Part shown: piece by piece, positions 36,977 through 44,989 of the stretch
Layout of the letters: every line of letters begins with the position of its first letter
Numbering within the stretch: position 1 is the first letter of the stretch
NCBI RefSeq assembly: GCF_000807775.2
Contig: NZ_CP047385.1
Coordinates: 1,922,001-1,986,000, forward strand
Source: Pandoraea fibrosis
Lineage (GTDB): Bacteria > Pseudomonadota > Gammaproteobacteria > Burkholderiales > Burkholderiaceae
Direction of reading: 5' to 3'
DNA length: 64,000 bases
Made by a program: the position numbers and the translations under genes
The notes under the pieces: generated by a model
Told to the model about the DNA's origin: nothing
Databases searched by the model: none
The model's input: the letters and a program-made list of their open reading frames with translations, nothing else

Positions 36977-37006
36977 GGTTGCGCTTTTGAAAAATTAGGG
37001 TTGCAC
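36977..37006. repeat. GGTTGCRC direct repeats upstream of livJ
   Basis: GGTTGCGC at 36977-36984 and GGTTGCAC at 36999-37006 are 22 bp apart, about two helical turns, just upstream of TATAAA. A third copy, GGTTGCAC at 36914-36921, lies inside the palindrome at 36904-36924. Phased repeats suggest cooperative binding of a regulator. Confidence 0.4.
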
Positions 37007-37164
37007 AAGTCGGTATAAAACCTTAGTCCTCCATTATGGAAAACCCTGTGGCGGCGGGCGTCGCAGCCGCAAAGAATGGAGTTACAATGCGCGCGTTTCG
37101 CATACGAAACATCGAATTGGCGTTTTTGGCGTTATTAAACCGCCGACAATCAGGAGATAATCAA

Positions 37165-38373
37165 ATGCAACTCAAGTTCGCGAAGGTACTGCCCGTAGTC
37201 GCCGCAGTGACGCTGTTGGCGGCCTGCGGTCAGAAGGAAGAAAAGCAGGCCGACTCGGGTGCCGCTTCTGCACCTGCCGCGACGACTGCCGCCAGCGGGG
37301 GCGGCGATGCGGTTGTAATTAAGATCGGGCACGTTGCACCGTTGACGGGCCAAATTGCTCACTTGGGCAAAGATAACGAAAATGGTGCACGCCTGGCTGT
37401 CGAAGAGGCCAACAAGGCTGGCCTGACCATTGACGGCAAACCGGTCAAGCTGGAACTGGTGGCCGAAGATGACGCCGCCGATCCGAAGACCGCAACGCAG
37501 GTTGCCCAGAAGCTCGTCGACGAGAAGGTTGTCGCCGTGGTGGGCCACTTGAATTCCGGTACGACGATTCCGGCATCGAAGATCTATAGCGATGCGGGCA
37601 TCGTGCAGATCTCGCCGTCCGCCACCAACCCGGCATACACCCAGCAGGGCTTCAAGACCACCTATCGTGTGGTCGCGACCGACGCTCAGCAAGGTCCGGC
37701 ACTGGCCAACTACGCCACCAAGGCGCTGGGTGCCAAGTCGGTGGCCATCGTCGACGACGCGACGGCCTACGGCAAGGGCTTGGCCGACGAGTTCGAGAAG
37801 ACCGCCAAGGCCAACGGCCTGAAGGTGCTCTCGCACGACGCGACCAACGACAAGGCCACGGACTTCCGCGCCATTCTGACCAAGATCAAGGGTGAGCGTC
37901 CGGACATCATCATGTACGGCGGTATGGATGCCACCGGCGGCCCGTTCGCCAAGCAGTCGAAGGAACTGGGTATCGGTGCCAAGGTGCTGGCCGGCGACGG
38001 CGTGTGTACCGACAAGGTGGCCGAACTGGCTGGCGATGCCATCGACAACATCGTTTGCTCGGAAGCGGGCATGGCGCTGTCGAAGATGGAAGGCGGTGCG
38101 GACTTCTCCAAGCGCTACGAAGCCCGTTTCAACCAGCCGATCCAGATCTACGCCCCGTTCACGTATGACGCCGTCAACGTGATCGTCGACGCCATGAAGC
38201 GCGCCAATTCGGCCGATCCGGCGAAGATCCTCGCAGCGATGCCGGCCACCGACTACAAGGGTGTTATCGGTCACATCGCCTTCGACAGCAAGGGCGACAT
38301 GAAGGAGCCGGTGATCACGCTCTACAACTACAAGGACAAGAAGAAGAGTGTGCTCGACGTGGTGAAGATGTAA
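37165..38373 (+). CDS. livJ: Branched-chain amino-acid ABC transporter, substrate-binding lipoprotein
   Basis: A 402-residue periplasmic binding protein of the Leu/Ile/Val family. The signal peptide ends in a lipobox (VTLLAACGQ), so it is a lipoprotein anchored by Cys23 or so, followed by an Ala/Thr/Ser linker to residue 50. The binding fold starts at VVIKIGHVAPLTGQIAHLGK. Substrate contacts are likely in HLNSGTTIPASKIY and SPSATNPAYT. The ATG at 37165 has AGGAGAT upstream and is fixed by the lipobox. A terminator between livJ and livH lets it be made in excess over the permease. Confidence 0.93.
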   Translation: MQLKFAKVLPVVAAVTLLAACGQKEEKQADSGAASAPAATTAASGGGDAVVIKIGHVAPLTGQIAHLGKDNENGARLAVEEANKAGLTIDGKPVKLELVAEDDAADPKTATQVAQKLVDEKVVAVVGHLNSGTTIPASKIYSDAGIVQISPSATNPAYTQQGFKTTYRVVATDAQQGPALANYATKALGAKSVAIVDDATAYGKGLADEFEKTAKANGLKVLSHDATNDKATDFRAILTKIKGERPDIIMYGGMDATGGPFAKQSKELGIGAKVLAGDGVCTDKVAELAGDAIDNIVCSEAGMALSKMEGGADFSKRYEARFNQPIQIYAPFTYDAVNVIVDAMKRANSADPAKILAAMPATDYKGVIGHIAFDSKGDMKEPVITLYNYKDKKKSVLDVVKM

Positions 38374-38393
38374 CTCCCAGGCGCTTGCGCCAT

Positions 38394-38433
38394 GAAACGG
38401 CACCGTTGCCTACCCGTTCGGTGCCGTTTCTTT
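38394..38433 (+). terminator. Intrinsic terminator between livJ and livH
   Basis: A 12-bp stem GAAACGGCACCG / CGGTGCCGTTTC with a 13-nt loop, then TTTA. It is probably partial, giving more binding protein than permease, as common for ABC importers. Confidence 0.8.
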
Positions 38434-38584
38434 ATCTGCGGAACGATGTCGTGCCTGCATGACGGGCACGGCCCCCCTCCTGACACAGGATTACGCCTCA
38501 TTACCCGCAGTTCTCTCGACCCCCTCGCGTGCCCTATCGGACAAGCGTGTCGAGAGCCCGTTTTCGGGACAAGGAGTTAGCTTC

Positions 38585-39535
38585 ATGGATATTTTTATCC
38601 AACAAATCTTGAACGGCCTGGTGCTTGGTAGCGTCTACGCGATCATTGCGCTGGGATATACGATGGTCTACGGCATTCTGGGCATCATCAACTTTGCCCA
38701 CGCCGATGTGATGATGATTGGCGCGATGGTCGCGCTATCTACCATCAACCTGTTGTTGAAAGTCGCACCGGACATGAATCCGGCGCTGATGCTGGCCATC
38801 GCCACGCTCGTGTGTATGCCCGTGTGCGCCCTGGCCAATTTCGTGATCGAGCGTGTGGCCTACCGGCCGTTGCGCAATGCACCACGTCTGGCGCCCCTGA
38901 TCACGGCCATTGGTGTGTCGTTGCTGCTGCAGACGATCGCCATGCTGATCTGGTCGCGCAACCCGCTCTCGTTCCCGCAACTGCTGCCGACCGACGCCAT
39001 GACGATTATTCCGCAACGCGGCGATCATCCCGGCGCCGTGACCAACGGCACCGGTATCGTGATCGTGGTGGTCGCGTTCCTCGTGATGTTCGGCCTGACG
39101 CAGCTCGTGAACCGCACCAAGCTCGGACGCGCCATGCGCGCGACGGCGGAGAACCGCAACGTCGCGGGTCTCATGGGCGTGAACCCGAACTTCGTGATCT
39201 CGGCGACGTTCGCCCTGGGCGGTGCCCTCGCAGCGCTCGCGGGCGTCATGATGGCGTCGAACTACGGCAATGCCCACTTCTACATGGGCTTCATTCCCGG
39301 CATGAAGGCGTTCACGGCGGCGGTGCTCGGCGGTATCGGCAACCTGCAAGGCGCCATGGTCGGGGGTGTGCTGCTCGGCCTGATCGAAGCGCTCGGTGCG
39401 GGCTACATCGGCGATCTGACCGGTGGGGTGTTCGGTAGTAACTATCAGGACGTGTTCGCTTTCGTCGTTCTGATTATCGTGCTGGTGTTCCGTCCAAGCG
39501 GTCTGCTTGGCGAGCGCGTGGCCGATCGTGCATAA
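38585..39535 (+). CDS. livH: Branched-chain amino-acid ABC transporter permease LivH
   Basis: A 316-residue inner-membrane permease with about eight helices. It starts MDIFIQQILNGLVLGSVYAI, the classic LivH N-terminus, and includes ALGYTMVYGILGIINFAHAD and the EAA-like loop RATAENRNVAGLMGVNPN that docks on the ATPases. The ATG at 38585 has AAGGAG upstream; the frame from 38459 runs in from the livJ terminator region and is not used. It pairs with LivM. Confidence 0.95.
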   Translation: MDIFIQQILNGLVLGSVYAIIALGYTMVYGILGIINFAHADVMMIGAMVALSTINLLLKVAPDMNPALMLAIATLVCMPVCALANFVIERVAYRPLRNAPRLAPLITAIGVSLLLQTIAMLIWSRNPLSFPQLLPTDAMTIIPQRGDHPGAVTNGTGIVIVVVAFLVMFGLTQLVNRTKLGRAMRATAENRNVAGLMGVNPNFVISATFALGGALAALAGVMMASNYGNAHFYMGFIPGMKAFTAAVLGGIGNLQGAMVGGVLLGLIEALGAGYIGDLTGGVFGSNYQDVFAFVVLIIVLVFRPSGLLGERVADRA

Positions 39536-39553
39536 GCGGGGAGACGTCACACC

Positions 39554-40687
39554 ATGAATCAACCTGTGCAAACCTCCGCGCCGGCCACGCAGATTTCAGC
39601 GGCGGCCGCGACACGCAAGGCCTATCGGGGCCTTGCGATCTTCCTGATCGGCGCCATCGTCGCCCCCGTGCTCGTGGGCTACGCCGGTGGCAATTACTGG
39701 GTGCGCGTGCTCGACTTCGCGCTGCTCTACATCATGCTCGCGCTGGGTCTGAATATCGTGGTGGGCTTTGCCGGCCTGCTCGATTTGGGCTACATCGCGT
39801 TCTATGCCGTGGGCGCATACGTCACGGCGTTCCTCAGCTCGCCTCACCTCACGACACAGTTCGAGTGGATCGCGCATCTGTTCCCGGGCGGCCTGCATGT
39901 GCCGGTGTGGTTCACGATACCGATAGGGGCGGCGGTCGCGGCGATCTTCGGCATCTTGCTGGGCGCGCCGACGCTGCGTCTGCGCGGTGACTACCTGGCC
40001 ATCGTGACGCTGGGCTTCGGCGAAATCATCCGTATCTTCATGAACAACCTCGACCGTCCGGTGAACATCACCAACGGCCCGAAGGGGATCACCGGCATCC
40101 AGCCCGCCTCGCTGTTCGGCTTTGATTTCTCGAAAGCGCACGAATTTTTCGGGTTCAAGGTCAACTCGGTGTACATGTACTACTACCTGTTCGTGTTCCT
40201 GGCACTGCTCATTGCATTCATCTGCGTGCGCTTGCAACACTCGCGCATCGGACGTGCGTGGGTCGCCATTCGCGAAGACGAAATCGCCGCCAAGGCGATG
40301 GGTATCAACACGCGCAATATCAAGCTGCTGGCGTTTGCCATGGGCGCGTCGTTTGGCGGCGTGGCCGGTGGCATGTTCTCGGCGTTCCAAGGCTTCGTCT
40401 CGCCCGAGTCGTTCACCTTCTGGGAGTCGATCGTCGTGCTCTCGATGGTGGTGCTCGGCGGCATGGGCCACATTCCGGGCGTGATTCTGGGCGGTGTGCT
40501 GCTCTCGGCGTTCCCCGAGATCCTGCGCTCGACCATGGGCCCGTTGCAGATGAAGTTGTTCGGCAACGTCATCGTCGATCCCGAAGTGATTCGGCAATTG
40601 CTGTACGGTCTGGCCATGATTCTGATCATGCTGTACCGTCCGGCCGGCCTGTGGCCGTCGCCGCGTCCGGAAGAGCGGACTCTGTAA
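39554..40687 (+). CDS. livM: Branched-chain amino-acid ABC transporter permease LivM
   Basis: A 377-residue permease. After an N-terminal extension of about 25 residues come about nine helices. Family segments: YIMLALGLNIVVGFAGLLDL, YLAIVTLGFGEIIRIFMNNL, the docking loop SRIGRAWVAIREDEIAAKAM, and GGMGHIPGVILGGVLL. The insert GPKGITGIQPASLFGFDFSK is typical for beta-proteobacterial LivM. It is 18 nt after livH. Confidence 0.95.
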   Translation: MNQPVQTSAPATQISAAAATRKAYRGLAIFLIGAIVAPVLVGYAGGNYWVRVLDFALLYIMLALGLNIVVGFAGLLDLGYIAFYAVGAYVTAFLSSPHLTTQFEWIAHLFPGGLHVPVWFTIPIGAAVAAIFGILLGAPTLRLRGDYLAIVTLGFGEIIRIFMNNLDRPVNITNGPKGITGIQPASLFGFDFSKAHEFFGFKVNSVYMYYYLFVFLALLIAFICVRLQHSRIGRAWVAIREDEIAAKAMGINTRNIKLLAFAMGASFGGVAGGMFSAFQGFVSPESFTFWESIVVLSMVVLGGMGHIPGVILGGVLLSAFPEILRSTMGPLQMKLFGNVIVDPEVIRQLLYGLAMILIMLYRPAGLWPSPRPEERTL

Positions 40688-40708
40688 GCCGAGGGAGACG
40701 AATTCAAG

Positions 40709-41482
40709 ATGAGCGAACAAATTCTTCTGTCCGTCAAGGGCGTGAACAAGCGCTTCGGCGGTCTGCAGGCCCTCACGGATGTGGGGCTGGAGATCAAGCC
40801 GGGGCAAATCTATGGGCTGATCGGCCCGAACGGTGCCGGCAAGACCACGTTCTTTAACGTGATCACCGGCCTTTACACGCCGGACTCCGGCGAATTCACG
40901 CTCGACGGCAGCACCTACAAGCCGACCGCAGTGCATGAAGTGGCGCGCGCGGGCATTGCCCGCACGTTCCAGAACATTCGCCTGTTCGGCGGCATGACCG
41001 TTGTCGAGAACGTGATGGTGGGCCGTCACGTGCGCACAAAAATGGGCGTGATCGGTGCGATTGTCCGTTACCCGGGCGCGAAGGCCGAAGAGCGCGCCAT
41101 TCGCGATCGTGCGATGGAGTTGCTCGAGTACGTGGGCGTGGCGAAGTACGCCAACTACACGGCGGCGAATCTCTCGTACGGCCACCAGCGCCGTCTGGAG
41201 ATTGCGCGTGCGCTGGCGACCGATCCGAAGTTGCTCGCGCTCGACGAGCCGGCCGCCGGCATGAACGCGACCGAGAAGGTCGAGTTGCGCGGGCTGCTCG
41301 ACAAGATCCGTAGCGACGGCAAAACGATCCTGCTCATCGAACACGACGTGAAGCTGGTGATGGGCTTGTGCAACCGCATGACGGTGCTCGATTACGGCAA
41401 GGTGATTGCCGAAGGTTTGCCGCAGGATGTGCAGAAAAATCCGGCGGTGATTGAAGCGTATCTCGGTGCAGGAGGCCATTGA
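40709..41482 (+). CDS. livG: Branched-chain amino-acid ABC transporter ATP-binding protein LivG
   Basis: A 257-residue ATPase. Walker A is GPNGAGKTTFFNV, the signature LSYGHQRRLEIARAL (a degenerate LSGGQ), Walker B LLALDEPAAGMN and the switch His in LLIEHDVKLVMG. It couples ATP hydrolysis to import with LivF. AGGGAGACG precedes the ATG. Its TGA overlaps the livF ATG (TGATG). Confidence 0.95.
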   Translation: MSEQILLSVKGVNKRFGGLQALTDVGLEIKPGQIYGLIGPNGAGKTTFFNVITGLYTPDSGEFTLDGSTYKPTAVHEVARAGIARTFQNIRLFGGMTVVENVMVGRHVRTKMGVIGAIVRYPGAKAEERAIRDRAMELLEYVGVAKYANYTAANLSYGHQRRLEIARALATDPKLLALDEPAAGMNATEKVELRGLLDKIRSDGKTILLIEHDVKLVMGLCNRMTVLDYGKVIAEGLPQDVQKNPAVIEAYLGAGGH

Positions 41483-42195
41483 TGAGCGCAATGTTGACGA
41501 TCAAGGGCCTGAAAGTCGCTTACGGCGGGATCAAGGCGGTCAAGGGGATCGACCTGAATATCCAGCCGGGCGAACTGGTCACGCTAATCGGCGCGAACGG
41601 TGCGGGCAAGACGACCACCATGAAGGCGATCACGGGGCTGCTGCCGTGGGCCGATGGCGACATCGAGTATCTGGGCAAGTCGATTCGTGGCGTGAAAGCG
41701 TTCGATCTGCTCAAGCAAGGTCTCGCCATGGTGCCGGAGGGGCGCGGCATTTTCACGCGCATGACCATCCTCGAGAACATGCAGATGGGCGCGTATTTGC
41801 GCAACGACAACGCGGGCATCAAGCAGGACGTCGACAAGATGTTCGGCATTTTCCCGCGGCTCAAGGAGCGCAAGGACCAACTCGCCGGCACGCTCTCGGG
41901 CGGTGAGCAGCAGATGCTGGCCATGGCGCGTGCGCTCATGAGTCAGCCCAAGCTGTTGCTGCTCGACGAGCCGTCGATGGGCCTCTCGCCGATCATGGTC
42001 GAGAAAATCTTCGAGGTCGTGCGCACCGTGTCGGGCGAAGGCGTGACGGTGCTGCTCGTGGAGCAGAACGCGCGTCTGGCGTTGCAAGCGGCGCACCGCG
42101 GCTACGTGATGGACAGCGGGCTCGTCACCATGACCGGCGACGCGAAAGACATGCTCGACGATCCGAAGGTGCGCGCCGCCTACCTGGGAGAATGA
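41482..42195 (+). CDS. livF: Branched-chain amino-acid ABC transporter ATP-binding protein LivF
   Basis: A 237-residue ATPase. Walker A GANGAGKTTTMKA, signature LSGGEQQMLAMARAL, Walker B LLLLDEPSMGLSP, switch region LLVEQNARLAL. MVPEGRGIFTRMTI is a LivF hallmark. It starts at the ATG 41482, with GGAGG 6 nt upstream inside livG, not at the TTG just before. It is the last gene of the operon. Confidence 0.95.
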   Translation: MSAMLTIKGLKVAYGGIKAVKGIDLNIQPGELVTLIGANGAGKTTTMKAITGLLPWADGDIEYLGKSIRGVKAFDLLKQGLAMVPEGRGIFTRMTILENMQMGAYLRNDNAGIKQDVDKMFGIFPRLKERKDQLAGTLSGGEQQMLAMARALMSQPKLLLLDEPSMGLSPIMVEKIFEVVRTVSGEGVTVLLVEQNARLALQAAHRGYVMDSGLVTMTGDAKDMLDDPKVRAAYLGE

Positions 42196-42252
42196 GCCGG
42201 GGAGCCAGTCCCTCGCCATCCTGAACGTCTGACGCAAGCCAGACGACAAGCC

Positions 42253-42286
42253 AAGGGCGCCGGAGGCAACTCCGGCGCCCTTTTTC
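42253..42286 (+). terminator. Intrinsic terminator after livF
   Basis: A 13-bp perfect stem AAGGGCGCCGGAG / CTCCGGCGCCCTT with a GCAA loop and a T5 run. Confidence 0.92.
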
Positions 42287-42345
42287 TTTCCCGTCGCACT
42301 ATGGGCGGGGGCAGGGCAATTGCGGCATGACGCGAGCGCGATGCC

Positions 42346-42825
42346 TTACGGCGACATCGACGCGTTGCGCGTCGTGGCCAGCGGCAGCCGTTTGCCGAGA
42401 CTCACGACATCGTCGGCTGCATAACCGTGCGCGGTGTAGAACGCCAGCGCCTCGCGCGATTGGGTGAGCACTTGCAGATTGAGCTTGAGGCAACCGCGTT
42501 TGGCCAGCGCGACTTCCGCGTGACGTAGCAACGCGCTCGCCACGCCGCGACGGCGCAGTGCCCGCGCGACCGCCAGCGAGTAGACCCAGCCGCGATGACC
42601 GTCGTACCCGGCCATGACCGTACCCACGATCTTCTTGTCGCGCACGGCGACGAAGAACAGCCCGTCGTGCATGGCGACCTTATTGGCGATCGATCGACGC
42701 GGTTCGCGATGCGGCTTGTCCGAGGCGTTGTATTCGGGAAACGCCTCGCGCCAGAGCGCGATTACGGCATCGGTATCCGCGTCGTCGAATGTCCGGAGGT
42801 GAATGTCGGCGGGCGTGGCGATCAT
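42346..42825 (-). CDS. GNAT acetyltransferase, YpeA-like
   Basis: A 159-residue single GNAT domain. The acetyl-CoA loop is VARALRRRGVASALLRHAE, preceded by YDGHRGWVYSLAV and followed by FYTAHGYAADDVVSLGKRLP. It resembles YpeA in this last segment. CAGGAGGCGCC lies before the ATG at 42825, which overlaps the stop of the upstream GNAT gene (ATGA). The substrate is unknown. Confidence 0.88.
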   Translation of the reverse strand: MIATPADIHLRTFDDADTDAVIALWREAFPEYNASDKPHREPRRSIANKVAMHDGLFFVAVRDKKIVGTVMAGYDGHRGWVYSLAVARALRRRGVASALLRHAEVALAKRGCLKLNLQVLTQSREALAFYTAHGYAADDVVSLGKRLPLATTRNASMSP

Positions 42826-43319
42826 GGCGCCTCCTGTTTGCCGGTGTAGATGTCGGGGCGATGGATCTGCATCATCTTGTTCTCTGCACCGAGCGGCTCG
42901 AAGCCGTAACGGGCGTAGAGACCGGCCGCGTCGGTGGTGGCGAGCAGAAAGCGCCGCAGTTGTTGCAGCGCCGGGTGAGCGAGCACGCTCTCGCACAGCC
43001 GCTTACCGATGCCCAGTCCGCGCATCGACGGATCGACGAACACGTCGGCCAGATAGGCAAACGTGGCGCGGTCGGTGATCACGCGTGCGAACCCGACCTG
43101 ATGGGCCGGGCCGCCTTCTACCTGTGTCGCGTAGGCGCCGAAGCACAGCGAGTGGGAGATGGCGCGCATGAGCGTGTCTTTGGGAATGTCCCTGGCCCAA
43201 TGCGTTTGCGTCGAGAGGGCGTGATGGATGAAGCCGATGTCGAGCCGTGCCGGATCGGCGGAAATTTCGACGATGGCGTCGGCGGGCGGTGTCGGGTGCC
43301 CGTGGCTCAGATCGTTCAT
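42822..43319 (-). CDS. GNAT acetyltransferase
   Basis: A 165-residue GNAT domain. Typical segments are YLADVFVDPSMRGLGIGKRL (acetyl-CoA pyrophosphate loop) and FLLATTDAAGLYARYGFEPL. The closing FEPLGAENKMMQIHRPDIY is shared with a group of small bacterial acetyltransferases that have a histone acetyltransferase HPA2-like annotation. It is translationally coupled to the second GNAT gene by a 4-nt overlap, so the two may form a heteromer or act in sequence; that is inference. Confidence 0.88.
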   Translation of the reverse strand: MNDLSHGHPTPPADAIVEISADPARLDIGFIHHALSTQTHWARDIPKDTLMRAISHSLCFGAYATQVEGGPAHQVGFARVITDRATFAYLADVFVDPSMRGLGIGKRLCESVLAHPALQQLRRFLLATTDAAGLYARYGFEPLGAENKMMQIHRPDIYTGKQEAP

Positions 43320-43447
43320 GGAAGGTGTCTCCTAATCGATAGCGCACGCACTGCGTGGCCGGAAGGTTGGCGCACATGCGGCAGGCGTCTGTTCGGCCCA
43401 GGTTTGGCCCATGTCCGGTGTAGTCGCCGGACGTTCTCATGGATTCG

Positions 43448-44716
43448 TCAAACGTGTTTGGCGAGCAACGTGTCGAGCATCGAGAGCATCTGATCGATCT
43501 CGTCGCGGCTCACGTTCAGCGCGGGCATGAAGCGCAGCAGGCCGGGGCGTGGCGAGTTGAGCAACAACCCGTCGGGCGTCGCCTCGCGTGCGGCTTCGAC
43601 CAGTTGCGGCCCGATGTCGCGCCCGAGCAGCAGCGCGCGCAGCAAACCGGCGCCGCGCTCGCCCTCGCCGCCATAACGCGAGGACAGATGCTGCAACCCG
43701 GCGCTCAGATAATCGGCCTGTGCCCGAACGAATTCGAGAAAACCCGGGGCGCTGACCGTGCGCATGACCGCAAGACCCACGGCGCACATGAGCGGATTAC
43801 CGTTGTATGTGCCGCCCTGATCGCCTGGCTGGAAGACGGCGAACTCGTCGCCGCACAGCATGGCGGCCAGTGGCACGCCGCCGCCGATCCCTTTGCCGAG
43901 CGTCATGATGTCCGGAACGATGCCGGCCTGCTGATGCGAGAAGAGGGTACCCGTGCGTCCGCAACCGGTTTGCACCTCATCCACGATGAGCAACAGCCCG
44001 CGCGCTTTCGTGAGTGCGCGCAATGCCTTCATGAACGCTTCGGTGGCCGGCACGACGCCGGCTTCGCCCTGAATCGGCTCGAGCATCACGGCGACGGTGT
44101 CCGGGCCGATGAGTGCCTCGACCGACGCGATATCGTTCATCTCGGCCTTCGGGAAGCCCGGCACCTGCGGGGCGAAGATCGTGTCCCAGCCCGGTTTGCC
44201 GCTCGCGGACATGGTGGCGAGCGTGCGGCCGTGGAAGGCGTTCTTGAACGTGATGATCTCGAAGCGGGCGTTGCCCGAAGCGCCCGGATGCAACTGCCCC
44301 CACTTGCGCGCGAGTTTGATGGCGCTCTCGTTGGCCTCGGCGCCACTGTTCGCGAAGAAGACCTTGCCGAGTCCCGAGAGGTTGGCGAGCAGGTCGGCCA
44401 GCTCGATCATCGGCACGTTGTAATACGCGGGGCTGGGGTTGAGCAGCATCGCGCCTTGCGCGGCGAGGGCGTCGCGCATGACCGGGTGGCAGTGGCCCAG
44501 GCTGTTGACGGCCCAGCCCTGAATGAAGTCGAGATATCGCTTGCCGTCGTGGTCGTACAGCCAGCCGCCCTTGCCATGGGTGAACACGAGGTCCGGGCGC
44601 GACGTGATGGGCAGCAACGCCTGCGTGGCGAACGCTGAGAACTTGGCGTTGCGCGCCGATTTGGACGAGGTGGACGACGCAATGGCTGACGAGTTTGACG
44701 AAGGGGCAAGCGACAT
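43448..44716 (-). CDS. argD: Acetylornithine aminotransferase family protein
   Basis: A 422-residue class III PLP aminotransferase. The PLP lysine is in [17 protein letters not shown], the cofactor aspartate in [15 protein letters not shown], and other family marks are [20 protein letters not shown] and [16 protein letters not shown]. It most likely transfers the amino group in arginine synthesis (N-acetylornithine to 2-oxoglutarate); related ornithine or succinylornithine aminotransferases cannot be excluded. The N-terminus (residues 2-20) is Ser/Ala-rich. The ATG at 44716 has GGAG upstream. An intrinsic terminator and a short Arg-rich ORF precede it on the same strand. Confidence 0.88.
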   Translation of the reverse strand: MSLAPSSNSSAIASSTSSKSARNAKFSAFATQALLPITSRPDLVFTHGKGGWLYDHDGKRYLDFIQGWAVNSLGHCHPVMRDALAAQGAMLLNPSPAYYNVPMIELADLLANLSGLGKVFFANSGAEANESAIKLARKWGQLHPGASGNARFEIITFKNAFHGRTLATMSASGKPGWDTIFAPQVPGFPKAEMNDIASVEALIGPDTVAVMLEPIQGEAGVVPATEAFMKALRALTKARGLLLIVDEVQTGCGRTGTLFSHQQAGIVPDIMTLGKGIGGGVPLAAMLCGDEFAVFQPGDQGGTYNGNPLMCAVGLAVMRTVSAPGFLEFVRAQADYLSAGLQHLSSRYGGEGERGAGLLRALLLGRDIGPQLVEAAREATPDGLLLNSPRPGLLRFMPALNVSRDEIDQMLSMLDTLLAKHV

Positions 44717-44755
44717 GACGGTCTCCGAAGGGCGAAGGTGAGCGAGACGGGAAAT

Positions 44756-44785
44756 AAAAAAAGCCACGGGGGTTGCCCGTGGCTT
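44756..44785 (-). terminator. Leader terminator (attenuator candidate) upstream of argD
   Basis: On the minus strand a 10-bp stem AAGCCACGGG / CCCGTGGCTT with a 5-nt loop runs into TTTTTATTT. It ends 39 nt before the argD ATG and starts 23 nt after the stop codon of the Arg-rich leader ORF. No promoter is seen between it and argD, so argD transcripts from the 44903-44932 promoter must read through it. Confidence 0.8.
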
Positions 44786-44808
44786 CGCTGTGCTTGAGAA
44801 CTTGCGTG

Positions 44809-44895
44809 TTATCGCAGTCGATAGCGTGCCGCGCGGCATCCCGGTTGGGGCAGCGTGCGGCGACGTCGGATCGAGGCGATTGCAATCAGGTTCAT
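44809..44895 (-). CDS. Putative Arg-rich leader peptide of argD (28 aa)
   Basis: A 28-codon ORF starting ATG at 44895. Eight of the 28 residues are Arg, with four consecutive (codons 10-13, CGA CGT CGC CGC) and two more in CRAAR. It lies between a consensus promoter (44903-44932) and an intrinsic terminator (44756-44785) in front of an arginine-synthesis gene, the layout of amino-acid attenuators. The A of the ATG is 8 nt after the -10 box, so the peptide would be translated from a leaderless mRNA. No ribosome-binding site is seen. Arg-rich chance ORFs are common in GC-rich DNA, so this remains a candidate. Confidence 0.45.
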   Translation of the reverse strand: MNLIAIASIRRRRTLPQPGCRAARYRLR

Positions 44896-44902
44896 GTCGG
44901 CA

Positions 44903-44932
44903 AGCATAAGGGGCGCACGCGGCGCTTGTCAA
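44903..44932 (-). promoter_or_regulatory. Predicted promoter of the argD leader
   Basis: On the minus strand TTGACA (44932-44927, perfect consensus), an 18-nt spacer, and TATGCT (44908-44903). The start point falls on or next to the A of the leader ATG. Confidence 0.6.
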
Positions 44933-44937
44933 AGGAT

Positions 44938-44959
44938 ATGCACGCACTGTGGCGTGCAT
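44938..44959. promoter_or_regulatory. Palindrome just upstream of the argD -35 box
   Basis: ATGCACGC, 6 nt, GCGTGCAT: perfect 8-bp arms, 6 bp upstream of the TTGACA box and 30 bp past the stop of the reductase gene. It could be an operator, or the reductase transcript's 3' hairpin (it has no T run). It does not resemble the E. coli ArgR box. Confidence 0.4.
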
Positions 44960-44989
44960 GCATCTTTGCGGCGGGTGCGCGTCGCCGGT

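Larger units (their letters stand above)
36534..37164. other. Long AT-rich regulatory region upstream of livJ
   Basis: About 630 bp without a supported gene. From about 36650 to 36860 it is markedly AT-rich compared with its neighbours. It holds an inverted repeat TCTAATTA-N14-TAATTAGA (36807-36836), the site TGACGTCA (36741-36748), the palindrome at 36904-36924 and the GGTTGCRC repeats listed separately. TATAAA at 37014-37019 is a likely -10 box for livJ, about 150 bp before its ATG. An open frame from 37036 is in frame with livJ but lacks a ribosome-binding site. Confidence 0.55.

Noticed and set aside
37036..37164. In-frame extension of livJ by 43 codons
   Set aside because: A lipoprotein signal peptide starting at 37165 with AGGAGAT in front fixes the real start; the extension would bury the lipobox.
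39596..41491. A 631-codon minus-strand open frame across livM and livG
   Set aside because: Its His/Glu/Arg-rich translation is the antisense of conserved transporter genes and has no domain or ribosome-binding site.
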